A DNA stretch of 64,000 nucleotides from Candidatus Obscuribacterales bacterium (GTDB lineage Bacteria > Cyanobacteriota > Vampirovibrionia > Obscuribacterales > Obscuribacteraceae), in contig JAKFVQ010000005.1 of the NCBI GenBank assembly GCA_021732085.1, positions 62,001-126,000 of the forward strand, read 5' to 3'. Each line of letters opens with the position of its first letter. The stretch's first letter is position 1. Position numbers and translations under genes: made by a program. The notes beneath the pieces are model-generated. The model worked only from the letters and a program-made list of their open reading frames with translations, did not search any database and was not told where the DNA came from. This document shows positions 16,085 to 25,522 of the stretch, one piece after another.

Positions 16085-18998
16085 TGTCGGATTGGCAGCC
16101 GCCTTGCTAGGGCTGAGTTGTGTTGGGTTTCTTGTACTTGGCTCAGATGCTTTTGCAAAATCGAATTTGGATTCTGCTGGTGTATTCTCAGATGCCGGCG
16201 TCCCGCCGGCGGTCTCAAGTGGGAGCAAATCAGCGAACAAGGCAACAATGGGGCTTAGGAACTCAGAAGCGGACAGCTTGTCCTTGCTCTCAACAAAGTC
16301 TCTGGCCATCAATAACGAATTAGCGTTGGTGCATTCGAAAACTTTAGAAGCCAACGGGAGTCCTGCGGTCCCGGGTGGAATCAAAGCCCAAAACCAATCT
16401 AAGCAGGTAATTGATACGACCTTAAAAGCGGGCAGAATGCCCTCGCTCCCAAAGAGCAATCCGGCGAGAGAATCAGAGTTGCTGATCGCGAAAAAATTAG
16501 ACGGCGGGATGTCGGCGGTCCCAGGCGCGAAGCTCGCAGTAGCAGCCGTCCCAGCCTCTATTGCTAAGTCGCGTGGTGTTGATCTTAAAGTGGGCGATGT
16601 TCGCTTGCTTGTAAATTTGTTGTCACCGAATGTGGTGCGCGTTCGAGCTGTGAAAAGGGATGGCGCTTTCTCAGAGAATCCATCATTTGTCATTCAGCCA
16701 GATGCGTTTGCTAATGCCTTTAAGACTCTAGGAGCGGGCGCGGGTGACAATTCTTCGGGTACTCAAGCGGATGCTGATTCGGTAAACGCAGCCGGTTTTT
16801 CCATGAAGGATAGTAAAAATGAAATTGAGCTATCTAACCCATCGGCGCAAATTTCCGTGCGAGTAGTCAAAGAACCACTGCAGATAATTTTCACTGATAG
16901 GGAAGGCAAAATTGTCAGTGAGGATTTGCTTGGGCGCCCGTTTCAGCTGAGTAGCAGAGGCTTCCAGGTCTGGAAGAATAGTCCAATCGACGAACACTAT
17001 TTTGGGCTTGGAGATAAAACCGGACCGCTAGATCGTCGCGATCAGGCATTCACATTCTGGAATACCGATGCGTTTCTTTTTCAGGAATCAACAGATCCTA
17101 TCTATAAGAGTTTTCCCTTTATGCTGGCAATGCGCAACGGAGCGGCACATGGGATATTCCTGAATAACACTTATCGTAGTTTCTTTGATTTCAACAAGTC
17201 CGTTCGATCTGCATATTCGTTCGGCTCCGAGGATGGCGAACTCGACTACTACTTTTTCTATGGACCGGATCCGAAGAAGGTCGTCCAAAATTACACCGAG
17301 CTGGTCGGGCGAATGCCTTTGCCGCCCCTCTTCTCATTAGGCTATCAGCAAAGTCGTGGGAGCTACTTTCCCGAAGCTAAAGTCATGCAAATTGCCAAAG
17401 AATTGCGTGAACGGAAAATTCCCACCGACGTGATTTACTTTGACGGCGACTACAAACAAGATGCGCATCCCTTCACTGTTAATCGCAGCTACTTTCCTGA
17501 TTTTGCCCGGGTCATCGGTAACCTGAAGCAGCTTGGCTTTAAGTCAATCATTAGCTTGGACCCTTACTTGGCGAAGGCGCCAGGCGAGGAACCATATGAA
17601 CAGGGTATTGCTTCCGGTTATTTTGTGAGCAACCCCGATGGAAAACCCTTCGTTGGACAAGTGTGGCCGGGTGAGGTTGTATTTCCGGATTTCACTCGCT
17701 CAGAGGTGCGCAAGTGGTGGGGCGGTCTGCATGAGCGTTTCACAAAAATAGGTGTTCGTGGTATTTGGGATGATATGAATGAGCCGGCCTTATTCAAGAC
17801 GCCTGAAAAGACTCTGCCACTAGATACGGTGCACAGCTTCGAGGGTCGCAAAACCGATCATCGCGAAGCGCACAATATATATGGAATGCAAAACACTCGC
17901 GCCACTTTTGAGGGGCTGATGGACCTTCGCCCAAATCAGCGCCCCTTTATCCTGACTAGATCGGGATTCTCCGGCAGTCAACGATACGCCGCCACGTGGA
18001 CGGGAGACAATACTTCGACCTGGAATCACATGCGCCTCTCCGTTCCTCAGCTCCTGAATCTAGGCTTATCCGGTATGACATTTGCTGGTTCGGATATCGG
18101 CGGCTTCAACGGATTCTCTGGCGGACCAAGCCCAGATCTTCTTACACGATGGATGCAGTTGGGCGCGTTCAATCCCCTGTTCCGAAATCATTCAGACGGT
18201 GTTACCCGGGAACGGGAGCCTTGGGTTGACGGGCCTGAGCACGAGGCTATCCGCAAACATTTTATCGAGGAGCGCTACAAACTCCTTCCTTATATATACT
18301 CATGCATGGAGGACGCGTCGCGCACTGGAATACCTTTGATGCGTCCCATGTTTCTTGAATTTCCATCCGATCCCTCAGTTATTACGAACGCCGAGCAGTA
18401 CATGTTCGGTCCCTCTTTGCTTGTCGCGCCGCGCATTTGGGATATACCTGGATCGTACGTCGTGCGCCTGCCAAAGGGAACCTGGTACGACTATTGGACT
18501 GGAAAGAAGGTAAAGGGCGATCAAACTCTTTCTGTCGATCCCTCTATCAGCACTGCGCCGCTTTATGTTAAAGGTGGGTCGGTGATTCCAATGCAATCCG
18601 TCGTTCAACATGTGGAAGAAACCCCAGAAGGACCGCTGGAGCTGAAAGTGTTTTTGGCGGGTGATTCGGTGGAGAAATCAGAACATGAATTTTACTTTGA
18701 TGACGGAGACAGTTTCGATTATAAGAATGGGAAGTTCTTGAAAATAAGAGTGCAGACGAGCAAATCCGGCGATGGAAAACTAAATGTGCAGACGAGTTCA
18801 ACAGGCGACTATCAGCTCAGACAAAAACAAGTTCGCGTTTCAGTTTTCGGTTTCGATAAATCGGTCGAATCTGTAGCTTTGGATAAGGCGGACGTTATCG
18901 GTTGGAAGTTCGATGCGGATACGCAGAGTGTTGTATTACCATCATCGGATTTCGCCTCCGGCAAAACGCAAGAAGTGACAATCACTTTGAAAAACTGA
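15960..18998 (+). CDS. Exported GH31 family alpha-glucosidase-like enzyme
   Basis: A 1012-residue glycoside hydrolase. A hydrophobic segment (SVGLAAALLGLSCVGFLVLG, about residues 42-61) acts as signal or anchor. Residues ~65-190 are a low-complexity linker containing REP-like DNA. The catalytic barrel carries the GH31 nucleophile motif GIWDDMNEP (Asp near residue 604) and the acid/base region WTGDNTSTW (near 682), with DGDYKQDAHPF and RSYFPDF substrate-pocket blocks; C-terminal beta-domains follow. GH31 enzymes cut alpha-glucosidic or alpha-xylosidic links; the exact substrate cannot be read. The start at 15960 lies inside the beta-lactamase-like gene; a later TTG at about 16093 would remove the basic n-region, so the overlap is probably real. 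Confidence 0.93.
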   Translation: MMEVKHSPVPEWLDRRLLLTTAVDIIRDRGSRIGTDITARYSVGLAAALLGLSCVGFLVLGSDAFAKSNLDSAGVFSDAGVPPAVSSGSKSANKATMGLRNSEADSLSLLSTKSLAINNELALVHSKTLEANGSPAVPGGIKAQNQSKQVIDTTLKAGRMPSLPKSNPARESELLIAKKLDGGMSAVPGAKLAVAAVPASIAKSRGVDLKVGDVRLLVNLLSPNVVRVRAVKRDGAFSENPSFVIQPDAFANAFKTLGAGAGDNSSGTQADADSVNAAGFSMKDSKNEIELSNPSAQISVRVVKEPLQIIFTDREGKIVSEDLLGRPFQLSSRGFQVWKNSPIDEHYFGLGDKTGPLDRRDQAFTFWNTDAFLFQESTDPIYKSFPFMLAMRNGAAHGIFLNNTYRSFFDFNKSVRSAYSFGSEDGELDYYFFYGPDPKKVVQNYTELVGRMPLPPLFSLGYQQSRGSYFPEAKVMQIAKELRERKIPTDVIYFDGDYKQDAHPFTVNRSYFPDFARVIGNLKQLGFKSIISLDPYLAKAPGEEPYEQGIASGYFVSNPDGKPFVGQVWPGEVVFPDFTRSEVRKWWGGLHERFTKIGVRGIWDDMNEPALFKTPEKTLPLDTVHSFEGRKTDHREAHNIYGMQNTRATFEGLMDLRPNQRPFILTRSGFSGSQRYAATWTGDNTSTWNHMRLSVPQLLNLGLSGMTFAGSDIGGFNGFSGGPSPDLLTRWMQLGAFNPLFRNHSDGVTREREPWVDGPEHEAIRKHFIEERYKLLPYIYSCMEDASRTGIPLMRPMFLEFPSDPSVITNAEQYMFGPSLLVAPRIWDIPGSYVVRLPKGTWYDYWTGKKVKGDQTLSVDPSISTAPLYVKGGSVIPMQSVVQHVEETPEGPLELKVFLAGDSVEKSEHEFYFDDGDSFDYKNGKFLKIRVQTSKSGDGKLNVQTSSTGDYQLRQKQVRVSVFGFDKSVESVALDKADVIGWKFDADTQSVVLPSSDFASGKTQEVTITLKN

Positions 18999-19116
18999 AT
19001 AACACTTTGAAAAACTAGCGTCCTTTCTCGACCATTTTTTGATCTGGGGAAAAGCCGGTATTCACATCCGGAATTTCGTCATAAGCTTATCGAACATCCT
19101 CTTCGGAGAACTTACT

Positions 19117-21912
19117 ATGAGGCTAAGCCAGTTGAGCCTTTCCGTTTTGCTGCGCCCAGTTTCGGCTGCACTTCTGAGCGTTGCGCTGTGCACGGCAAGC
19201 GTGATCACCACAGTTCAGACTCCCGCCGCCAAAGCGATCGGAGTTAGCGGTTCAGCGGGGAACGTCGCAAATTGTGGTGAGGTTGGTTTTCTTGTTGCGA
19301 TCTCTGGCGTCGGCAAGAAAGAGCTGGGGCGCTGCCCTCTGAAGCACACTGACGTCAATGCTGAAGTCTCCGGTTTCGTGTCGCGGGTCACAGTGAAACA
19401 ACAGTTTCACAATCCCTTTAACGAAAAAATTGAAGCTGTTTATACATTTCCGCTACCCGAAAATGCAGCGGTTGATGACATGACGATGAAAATTGGAAAC
19501 AGAATAATAAAAGGCAGCATCAAAAAGAGAGAAGAGGCTCAGGAAATATACAACGCCGCAAAAAGCCGCGGGTACGTGGCATCTTTACTAGATCAAGAAC
19601 GTCCAAATATATTCACTCAATCTGTTGCGAACATTGAGCCGGGTCAAAACATCGACATCGAAATCAAGTACGTCAATGTTCTCAAATACGACTCTGGATC
19701 TTTCACATTTAGCTTCCCCACCGTTGTCGGCCCACGTTTTATTCCCGGGACAGATTTTGGACACAGCCGAATGGTCACCGGCCGCGATCCGGCGGACGTG
19801 CCTGATGCTGCCAGAATTTCGCCGCCTATTGCGCCAGACGGTGAGCGTGCAGGGCATGACATTTCAATTGCACTTAATATCAACTCGCCGGTAAGCATTG
19901 ATGGTATTAGTTCCAAGTTGCATCAAGTCAATGTTTCAAGGCAAGGGACAAAGCAAGCACGCATCAGCCTGAAGCCGTTAGACAGAATTCCCAATCGCGA
20001 CTTCGTTGTTACTTGGGATGTGGCAAGTGATGAGGTTCGCAGCGGTTGCCTTGCTCATGGTGATGAAAAAGGCGGAATCTTTTCCCTTGTTCTGATACCG
20101 CCGAAACGCGTGACACCGCAAACGGTTGCTCCTAAGGAAATGGTTTTTGTCATTGATTGCTCCGGCTCTCAAAGCGGAAGACCTATTGAGAAAGCCAAGC
20201 AAACTATGAATTACATTCTGGATCACATGAATCCAAATGATACGTTCCAAATCATTTCGTTCAATAACACCGCCACCGTTTTTGCGCCGGAGCCAGAGTT
20301 GGCTTCCGCTGCGATGAAGGCACGTGCTCATAGCTTTGTCGATAGTTTGCAAGCCCATGGTGGCACGTGGATGGCTCCTGCTGTTGAAGCGGCGTGTTCG
20401 CTTCCGAATTCTGAGAATCGTCTGCGCATTGTTACTTTCATGACCGATGGATTCGTAGGGAATGACTTCGAAATCATCAGTATGATCAAAAAATATCGCG
20501 CTACCTCACGCTGGTTCTCATTTGGTACCGGTAACTCCGTCAATCGCTTTCTGGTTGACAAAATCGCTAGCGAAGGCGGTGGTGAAGCAGATTATGTCCT
20601 GCTTAACTCCTCCGCTGAGGAAGCGGGTAAAAAGTTCTATGATCGAATTAGTTCGCCTGTACTCACCGACATCAAGGTGCAGTTCTCGGGCATTGATGTA
20701 AAAGAGGTTTTCCCAAAAGACTTATCCGACCTTTGGGCGCAGAAACCATTGTGTTTGACTGGTCGCTATCTGAAGCCAGCTTCGGGTAAGGCAGTACTTA
20801 CCGGTTTTTCGGGAGGCAAGCCCTATAGGCAAGAAGTTCCCATTTCGATTGCACAGAAGCAACCGGGGAATTCAGTTTTAACATCCATTTGGGCGCGTGC
20901 GAAAGTTGATCGACTGATGTCTGAGGATTGGCTTGGAATGCAGAGCGGCCAGCCGCACCCCGAACTCAAAGACGAAATAATTGCGACTGCTTTGAAGTAT
21001 CACATCATGACGCAGTTCACATCGTTTGTCGCTGTAGAAGAAGAGCGTCGCACCGCTGGCGGTACTGCTAAAACAATTGCAGTTCCCGTGGAAATGCCTC
21101 AGGGTGTTCAGATGGACCCAAGGTCCGTTCATTTAAAGAGGCTGCAGTCCTCATCCAATCTTCACTCTTATGGAAGCCCTGCTCCTATAAGAATTCAATC
21201 GGCGTCCGGACACGGTCAGTTCTCAGCCGCATACAGTCCCTCCGCATCCGATTCCGCTTTCGCATACAGTGGATCCGCTAGTTCAGGACCACTTCCACCG
21301 ACAAATATGGGCAAGTTTGTCCACCTGCCGGATCACAATTACTCCGCTGGCCCTGCGTTCACGAACTCTGCGCCGAGCGCTGGCGCTGCCCTGGGGACGG
21401 CACTCGGTAATCATGCTAACTCAGTGCCGTATCGGTCAGCTGCTGGCCGATACGCCCAATTAGGTATGAGCGAATCGGCATTTGCTGATTCAGCAAGTAA
21501 TGATTCATATCTACACTCGGCGGGAAACCATTCTGACGCGCCAACAAGTTGGGGGTATCTGAGGGATGCAGCAGTCGAGCAAAGGATTCCCACCTCTACA
21601 AGGCGAAAGTCGCCTGTTGATGAAGTCCTTGATAATGATTTGCGTACTCTTATTCTCCAATTAGAATCATCTTCGAGTCGAGCCGCGGGTCTGGAAAGTT
21701 TGAGAGCGATAAAACAACTAAATGAGCTGATAAAGGTTCGGATCACTTTGAAGAGTAAGTCTCAAAATCTCTTGGATGCGATCAAAGCCGCGGGCTTTAA
21801 ATTGGAAAAGATGGAAGGTGCTGTCTTGATTGGAAGAGTTTCGCTAAGCCAGCTTAGCTTCATCGCTCGTCTCAATGGAGTGGCGCGCATCGAGCGCGAT
21901 GTCCGAAGGTAA
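19117..21912 (+). CDS. Exported VIT + von Willebrand A domain protein
   Basis: About 931 residues. The ATG at 19117 has GGAG nine bases upstream and opens a signal peptide (MRLSQLSLSVLLRP, then SAALLSVALCTAS). Residues ~55-190 form a vault/inter-alpha-trypsin (VIT) domain (QQFHNPFNEKIEAVYTFPLP, EEAQEIYNAAKSRGY, ERPNIFTQSVANIEPGQ). Residues ~340-520 form a vWA domain with the metal-ion site FVIDCSGSQS. The tail is Ser/Gly/Tyr-rich, then ends in a compact domain (LLDAIKAAGFKLEKMEGAVL, IARLNGVARIERD). The architecture resembles envelope-associated VIT-vWA proteins, which bind other proteins or matrix. It lies 119 bp after GH31 on the same strand. The partner is unknown. Confidence 0.92.
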   Translation: MRLSQLSLSVLLRPVSAALLSVALCTASVITTVQTPAAKAIGVSGSAGNVANCGEVGFLVAISGVGKKELGRCPLKHTDVNAEVSGFVSRVTVKQQFHNPFNEKIEAVYTFPLPENAAVDDMTMKIGNRIIKGSIKKREEAQEIYNAAKSRGYVASLLDQERPNIFTQSVANIEPGQNIDIEIKYVNVLKYDSGSFTFSFPTVVGPRFIPGTDFGHSRMVTGRDPADVPDAARISPPIAPDGERAGHDISIALNINSPVSIDGISSKLHQVNVSRQGTKQARISLKPLDRIPNRDFVVTWDVASDEVRSGCLAHGDEKGGIFSLVLIPPKRVTPQTVAPKEMVFVIDCSGSQSGRPIEKAKQTMNYILDHMNPNDTFQIISFNNTATVFAPEPELASAAMKARAHSFVDSLQAHGGTWMAPAVEAACSLPNSENRLRIVTFMTDGFVGNDFEIISMIKKYRATSRWFSFGTGNSVNRFLVDKIASEGGGEADYVLLNSSAEEAGKKFYDRISSPVLTDIKVQFSGIDVKEVFPKDLSDLWAQKPLCLTGRYLKPASGKAVLTGFSGGKPYRQEVPISIAQKQPGNSVLTSIWARAKVDRLMSEDWLGMQSGQPHPELKDEIIATALKYHIMTQFTSFVAVEEERRTAGGTAKTIAVPVEMPQGVQMDPRSVHLKRLQSSSNLHSYGSPAPIRIQSASGHGQFSAAYSPSASDSAFAYSGSASSGPLPPTNMGKFVHLPDHNYSAGPAFTNSAPSAGAALGTALGNHANSVPYRSAAGRYAQLGMSESAFADSASNDSYLHSAGNHSDAPTSWGYLRDAAVEQRIPTSTRRKSPVDEVLDNDLRTLILQLESSSSRAAGLESLRAIKQLNELIKVRITLKSKSQNLLDAIKAAGFKLEKMEGAVLIGRVSLSQLSFIARLNGVARIERDVRR

Positions 21913-22015
21913 TTGGAGCGGCTTTATTCACAACTTGTGAAACGCTGCCGTAACATAGAATTGGCCAGCCGAAAGCTCCATGTTAAGGTGAGACTGGAAA
22001 CGCAGGAATCCGGTC

Positions 22016-22543
22016 ATGAAAGAATCCTTTGGCGCTGTTTTCGATAAGTCCGGTGCATACCGATACCGGCTTTGGCGCCATTGGGACCCGGCGCTCCCAA
22101 AACTCTGTATCATAATGCTCAATCCGAGCACCGCAAATGCCGAGCAAAATGATCCGACTATTTCTCGCTGTATAAACCTGGCGAAGGAGTGGGGATATGG
22201 TGGCGTTGAGGTTGTGAACCTTTTCGCGTACAGAGCTACCAATCCGCGCGACTTATGGCAGGCTGACGACCCTGTTGGTCCGTCGAACGATCGTTACATA
22301 AAGTATGCGGCGGCGCATTCTGAATCCTGCGTGGTGGCCTGGGGTAACCTGCCCCCGACCCGTTTGGGCCGTGCTAAATCCGTGCTTCAAATTCTGCGCG
22401 CTCGCAAACTGCTCTGCCCTGGTGTGACGAAGCTGTTCCATCCAAGGCATCCGCTCTACTTGTCCTCGCAAGTGCAGCTTGAGGAGTTCTGCGGATATGA
22501 AATCCCAATCGGAAAGGTCGCGGTCAGTGTCGCTTCCAAGTAG
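22016..22543 (+). CDS. DUF1643 family protein
   Basis: A 175-residue protein matching DUF1643: it opens with YRYRLWRHWD, then the family's hallmark IIMLNPSTA..E.NDPTISRC, GYGGVEVVNLFAYRATNP, a mid-region VVAWG, and a C-terminal FHPRHPLYL. Biochemical function of this family is not established; homologues occur across bacteria and phages, sometimes near DNA-modification or defence genes. The ATG has AGGAA eight bases upstream. It sits alone on the plus strand after the VIT-vWA gene. Composition is not obviously foreign. Confidence 0.93.
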   Translation: MKESFGAVFDKSGAYRYRLWRHWDPALPKLCIIMLNPSTANAEQNDPTISRCINLAKEWGYGGVEVVNLFAYRATNPRDLWQADDPVGPSNDRYIKYAAAHSESCVVAWGNLPPTRLGRAKSVLQILRARKLLCPGVTKLFHPRHPLYLSSQVQLEEFCGYEIPIGKVAVSVASK

Positions 22544-22701
22544 AAGACGCTCCACGCGGCAATCGTATACGAAAACTTCTCACCAGCCAAGCACAGCTGG
22601 GCTCAGAGGCCAAAGGCTGCCACTAAGGCACTAAGTCCGGCTTGAGTCGTCTACATTTTTGTCTTGACACTGATGTCGACTTCGAAGAACGGGAGTTTGT
22701 T

Positions 22702-22836
22702 ATGAGATATCCGACTCGCTTTTCAGGAAAGATACCCTCCCGGCCGCTTGAGTTTATTGCGCATCCGGTTGTGCTGCTGGTAATTCTGTTGAGTATCTGC
22801 GCCGTCGTTTGGCAACTCAGCACAGGCAAAATGTAG
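22702..22836 (+). CDS. Small single-span membrane protein
   Basis: A 44-residue peptide starting MRYPTRFSGK with GGGAG seven bases upstream. A basic N-terminus is followed by one hydrophobic helix (PVVLLVILLSICAVVWQL) and a short tail. It ends nine bases before the stop of the convergent DUF900 gene. Function unknown. Confidence 0.6.
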   Translation: MRYPTRFSGKIPSRPLEFIAHPVVLLVILLSICAVVWQLSTGKM

Positions 22837-22844
22837 ATATGCGA

Positions 22845-24233
22845 CTACTTGTGTGCTTCCGGTGCTACCTGCGGTTCGTGCGGCTCCAGGCGCAAAAACC
22901 TGTAGAGATGCTTAGGCTTTCCACCATGCAGTAGTAGCGTGGTTCTGTCAGGCCTTTTGTGTACCGTGCTCGACCTTAACTGCGGCATTTTCTGTCCAGC
23001 CATTAATGCTGCCACGACCGGAAATGCTACTCCATGCCCAAAATCTTTTGTGACCAAATTGGTGACATCAATAAACCTACTTTTGTCTCCAAACTCTCGG
23101 CTGAGAGATGGCTTCTCGGTTATCCAGCGGCGAACGTCTGTGGGTTCAGTAAAATCATTTCCCAACAACAGATCGCCGGTGTCCGTGGTCAACTGCAATA
23201 GATAATCAGTTGTTAGAACTTGGCTGCGCTGTCTTGTGAATTTCGGCGGATCGATTGGCCTGCCGAGGCGAGGTTGGCTATGTATGTATTGGGAAAGAAT
23301 GAGAGGCTTGTCTCGATCAGAAACGAAGATATAAATCTTGTTTGTGACAGCATCTTCTAGCAGCTGTTTCTTTTCTTCGGCAGTGTGAAAGTCAATGTCA
23401 GCTGAGCACAGGAATAAATTTCGAAAAAGAGGGCCGTGGCTCTCGCGGTGCTTGTTTAGATACCAATAGATTAGCCTGGCCCCCATACTGTGCGCGACCA
23501 GATCGATCGTCGAAGATGGTTTCTTTTCTTTCAAAAGGCGATCAAGAAATGCATCAAAAGAATCCGTGCTCCATTCTAAATTCGCTTCGTCGGTACCATA
23601 TTCGGTGCGGAAGCCTACCGACGGCCAACTGAACAGAATAGGGAGGAACTTTCGTTGTGGATCGTATTCCTGATATTCGTTATAAAGCATGGCGGCATCT
23701 TCAACAGCCTCTTCAAATGGCTTGTCGTATCCATGTATATAGATGCTTATCGGACCATCCCAATCGTGGATTTTCTTGAAGAATCCCTCGACGTCGGTTG
23801 TGGTTAGAAAGGAAAACTTTTGCTTGCGCCAGTCGTCGGCGCTCTGCCTCAAGAGTCTCTTATATTCCCGGCCGTCTTTGGCTCTGGCCGGGCTGATCAA
23901 TCCCGCAGGCTCATGTATGCCGGCAATGCCAAACTCCATAGAGCCAGTGCCCGTGTTCAAATGACGGTGGGGTCCAAACTTTGGCGAACGGGTTGTACCC
24001 TCATTTAACCTGGTGGTGGCGAAATATAGCTGAAATGTGGCGGTGTTGGGATTCGCCTCAACTTGGGTGTCAGTAGTCGATGCCGCCGCAGCTGCCGTTT
24101 TTCGGGCGAGAACTGCCGGTGGACAGATTGTCAGCAACAAAATCAGCGACAGCGCCGTAAATGTCTGCCAGGCTGGACCTTTACGGCGGTCTGGTCTGTC
24201 TGTGTCTGGTAAATGTGGGCGCTGGTTCGCCAA
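22845..24233 (-). CDS. Exported alpha/beta hydrolase, DUF900-like, copy 1
   Basis: About 462 residues, starting at a TTG with GGAG nine bases upstream. A signal or anchor helix (FTALSLILLLTICPPAVLA) is followed by an Ala-rich linker and the hydrolase. Motifs fit the DUF900 family: LYFATTRLNEGT, IYIHGYDKPFEEAVEDAA, FSWPSVGFRTEYGTDEANLEWS, and the nucleophile elbow LVAHSMGARL. The C-terminus PDRTTLLLHGGKPKHLYRF matches the paralogue at 25523-26998 (PDRTTLQESFGKPRVLYRF), so the two arose by duplication. The pair brackets two small plus-strand genes. Likely an extracytoplasmic esterase or lipase; substrate unknown. Confidence 0.9.
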   Translation of the reverse strand: MANQRPHLPDTDRPDRRKGPAWQTFTALSLILLLTICPPAVLARKTAAAAASTTDTQVEANPNTATFQLYFATTRLNEGTTRSPKFGPHRHLNTGTGSMEFGIAGIHEPAGLISPARAKDGREYKRLLRQSADDWRKQKFSFLTTTDVEGFFKKIHDWDGPISIYIHGYDKPFEEAVEDAAMLYNEYQEYDPQRKFLPILFSWPSVGFRTEYGTDEANLEWSTDSFDAFLDRLLKEKKPSSTIDLVAHSMGARLIYWYLNKHRESHGPLFRNLFLCSADIDFHTAEEKKQLLEDAVTNKIYIFVSDRDKPLILSQYIHSQPRLGRPIDPPKFTRQRSQVLTTDYLLQLTTDTGDLLLGNDFTEPTDVRRWITEKPSLSREFGDKSRFIDVTNLVTKDFGHGVAFPVVAALMAGQKMPQLRSSTVHKRPDRTTLLLHGGKPKHLYRFLRLEPHEPQVAPEAHK

Positions 24234-24459
24234 GTTTCCTCACTCCAGGTTCCCTTTCAGCATATTCAATCTGCAGTCTATTCGCAAGAGCGAAGTCCAA
24301 AAGCATTACACAGCGTTGGTCTAGCGGTGAGCTGCATTAACATGCAGTGGTGACTCGTATAATTCCCGTTGCGTCCTAGTTTATCCCCGCCGATAATTGA
24401 CGAATCCATTGCATAGGCAATGACTTACCAAATATAAGTGGACTTTCGGAGCGGGCTGA

Positions 24460-25008
24460 ATGTCAGATCAGGGACCTATTTATCCAGCGACAGCTAAACC
24501 GGCCAATTCGACCAGCATTGCTCCCATTGATCAGGCACGCTTGAATTTGGAACAGATGATTTTGGACGCCCTTGATACTGCCGATGATGAAATGGCCAAA
24601 GCAATCATGGCCAAAGGGAAGTTGAGTTTTTACATTGAGCACGGAACTAAATCCAGCGACTCAGGCAATGAGGCAAGCACTGAAGATTCGGTGGCAGCAC
24701 CGGCTCACAGAAAATTAGTTTCGCAGGAGTTTTCCACCAACGTCTATTTCGGTGACAAAAGCGCCGAGTCAACAAGTCTGCGTGAAACTCAAAGACGAGA
24801 CACGCTATCTAAGTTTCGCCCCGTGCATGACCCTTCAGAATTCAACGTGAGTGCCGACTCTGCTGGGCAAAGATCACTGGGTAAAGTTAAGATAGCTTCT
24901 AACGAATATCTCGATTCCCTAGGACGGAAGGCTAAACAAGAAGCAGACAGCAGTTCAGTCGATATCGATGAACACGACGAAGATTGGGCTCTTCGGGATC
25001 GCCGCTGA
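24460..25008 (+). CDS. Hypothetical hydrophilic protein
   Basis: An 182-residue protein with GGAG nine bases before its ATG. I do not recognise it. It is acidic and Ser-rich, lacks hydrophobic segments, and has one notable block, ADDEMAKAIMAKGKLSFYIEHG, near residue 40. It lies between the two DUF900 hydrolase genes and runs divergently from copy 1. The 241 bp after it hold no clear gene. Confidence 0.7.
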   Translation: MSDQGPIYPATAKPANSTSIAPIDQARLNLEQMILDALDTADDEMAKAIMAKGKLSFYIEHGTKSSDSGNEASTEDSVAAPAHRKLVSQEFSTNVYFGDKSAESTSLRETQRRDTLSKFRPVHDPSEFNVSADSAGQRSLGKVKIASNEYLDSLGRKAKQEADSSSVDIDEHDEDWALRDRR

Positions 25009-25249
25009 AGTCTTGGCTTCAAGCAGTTGCAACGGTAACCGTCTGCGTGATTTTGCAGTGATCTCCTCTTGATTGCGTGATGATATCCCCATGGACGCTT
25101 TTGGCTGGGCCGTTAATGTCATAGGTCTGGGGAAACTGGGGTCCAGAAAGTGCTGCTTTGATTCGCTGGCAGGAGTATAAAACGCCGTCATTTCTTGCCC
25201 AGAGATATTTGAAAGTTGAACAGAAATTCTGAGTGCTGCCAAAAATGGG

Positions 25250-25516
25250 ATGGCGCGTGGTAATCATACTGATGAAATGGTGGAATTCCTCGCAAAAGAG
25301 AGAGCTGCAAGATCGCCGCATAAGTTGGTCGGCGTGGAGAGAATAGAGCAGTTAGCAAAGGGCGCGGATCAGGACGCTGCTGTGGGCATTCTTCAGCAGG
25401 GCTTGAAGAGGACCTCTTCCAAACTTGATGAAATTGAACTACGTGGCTACTGGCACAACCTTCATGAACGAGAAGCTCGTGCAGTTGAGGAATCAGTTGC
25501 TAAGTTCTATCGATGA
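25250..25516 (+). CDS. Small hypothetical protein
   Basis: An 88-residue charged, helical protein (MARGNHTDEM...VEESVAKFYR). The start is preceded only by a weak GGGA-like string overlapping the ATG. It ends six bases before the convergent stop of the second DUF900 gene. No family recognised; it could be the fragment of a longer gene interrupted upstream. Confidence 0.5.
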   Translation: MARGNHTDEMVEFLAKERAARSPHKLVGVERIEQLAKGADQDAAVGILQQGLKRTSSKLDEIELRGYWHNLHEREARAVEESVAKFYR

Positions 25517-25522
25517 GAGAGC

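Noticed and set aside
16079..16693. Minus-strand 204-residue ORF inside GH31
   Set aside because: It is the shadow of the GH31 linker; the plus strand has the full catalytic domain and signal segment.
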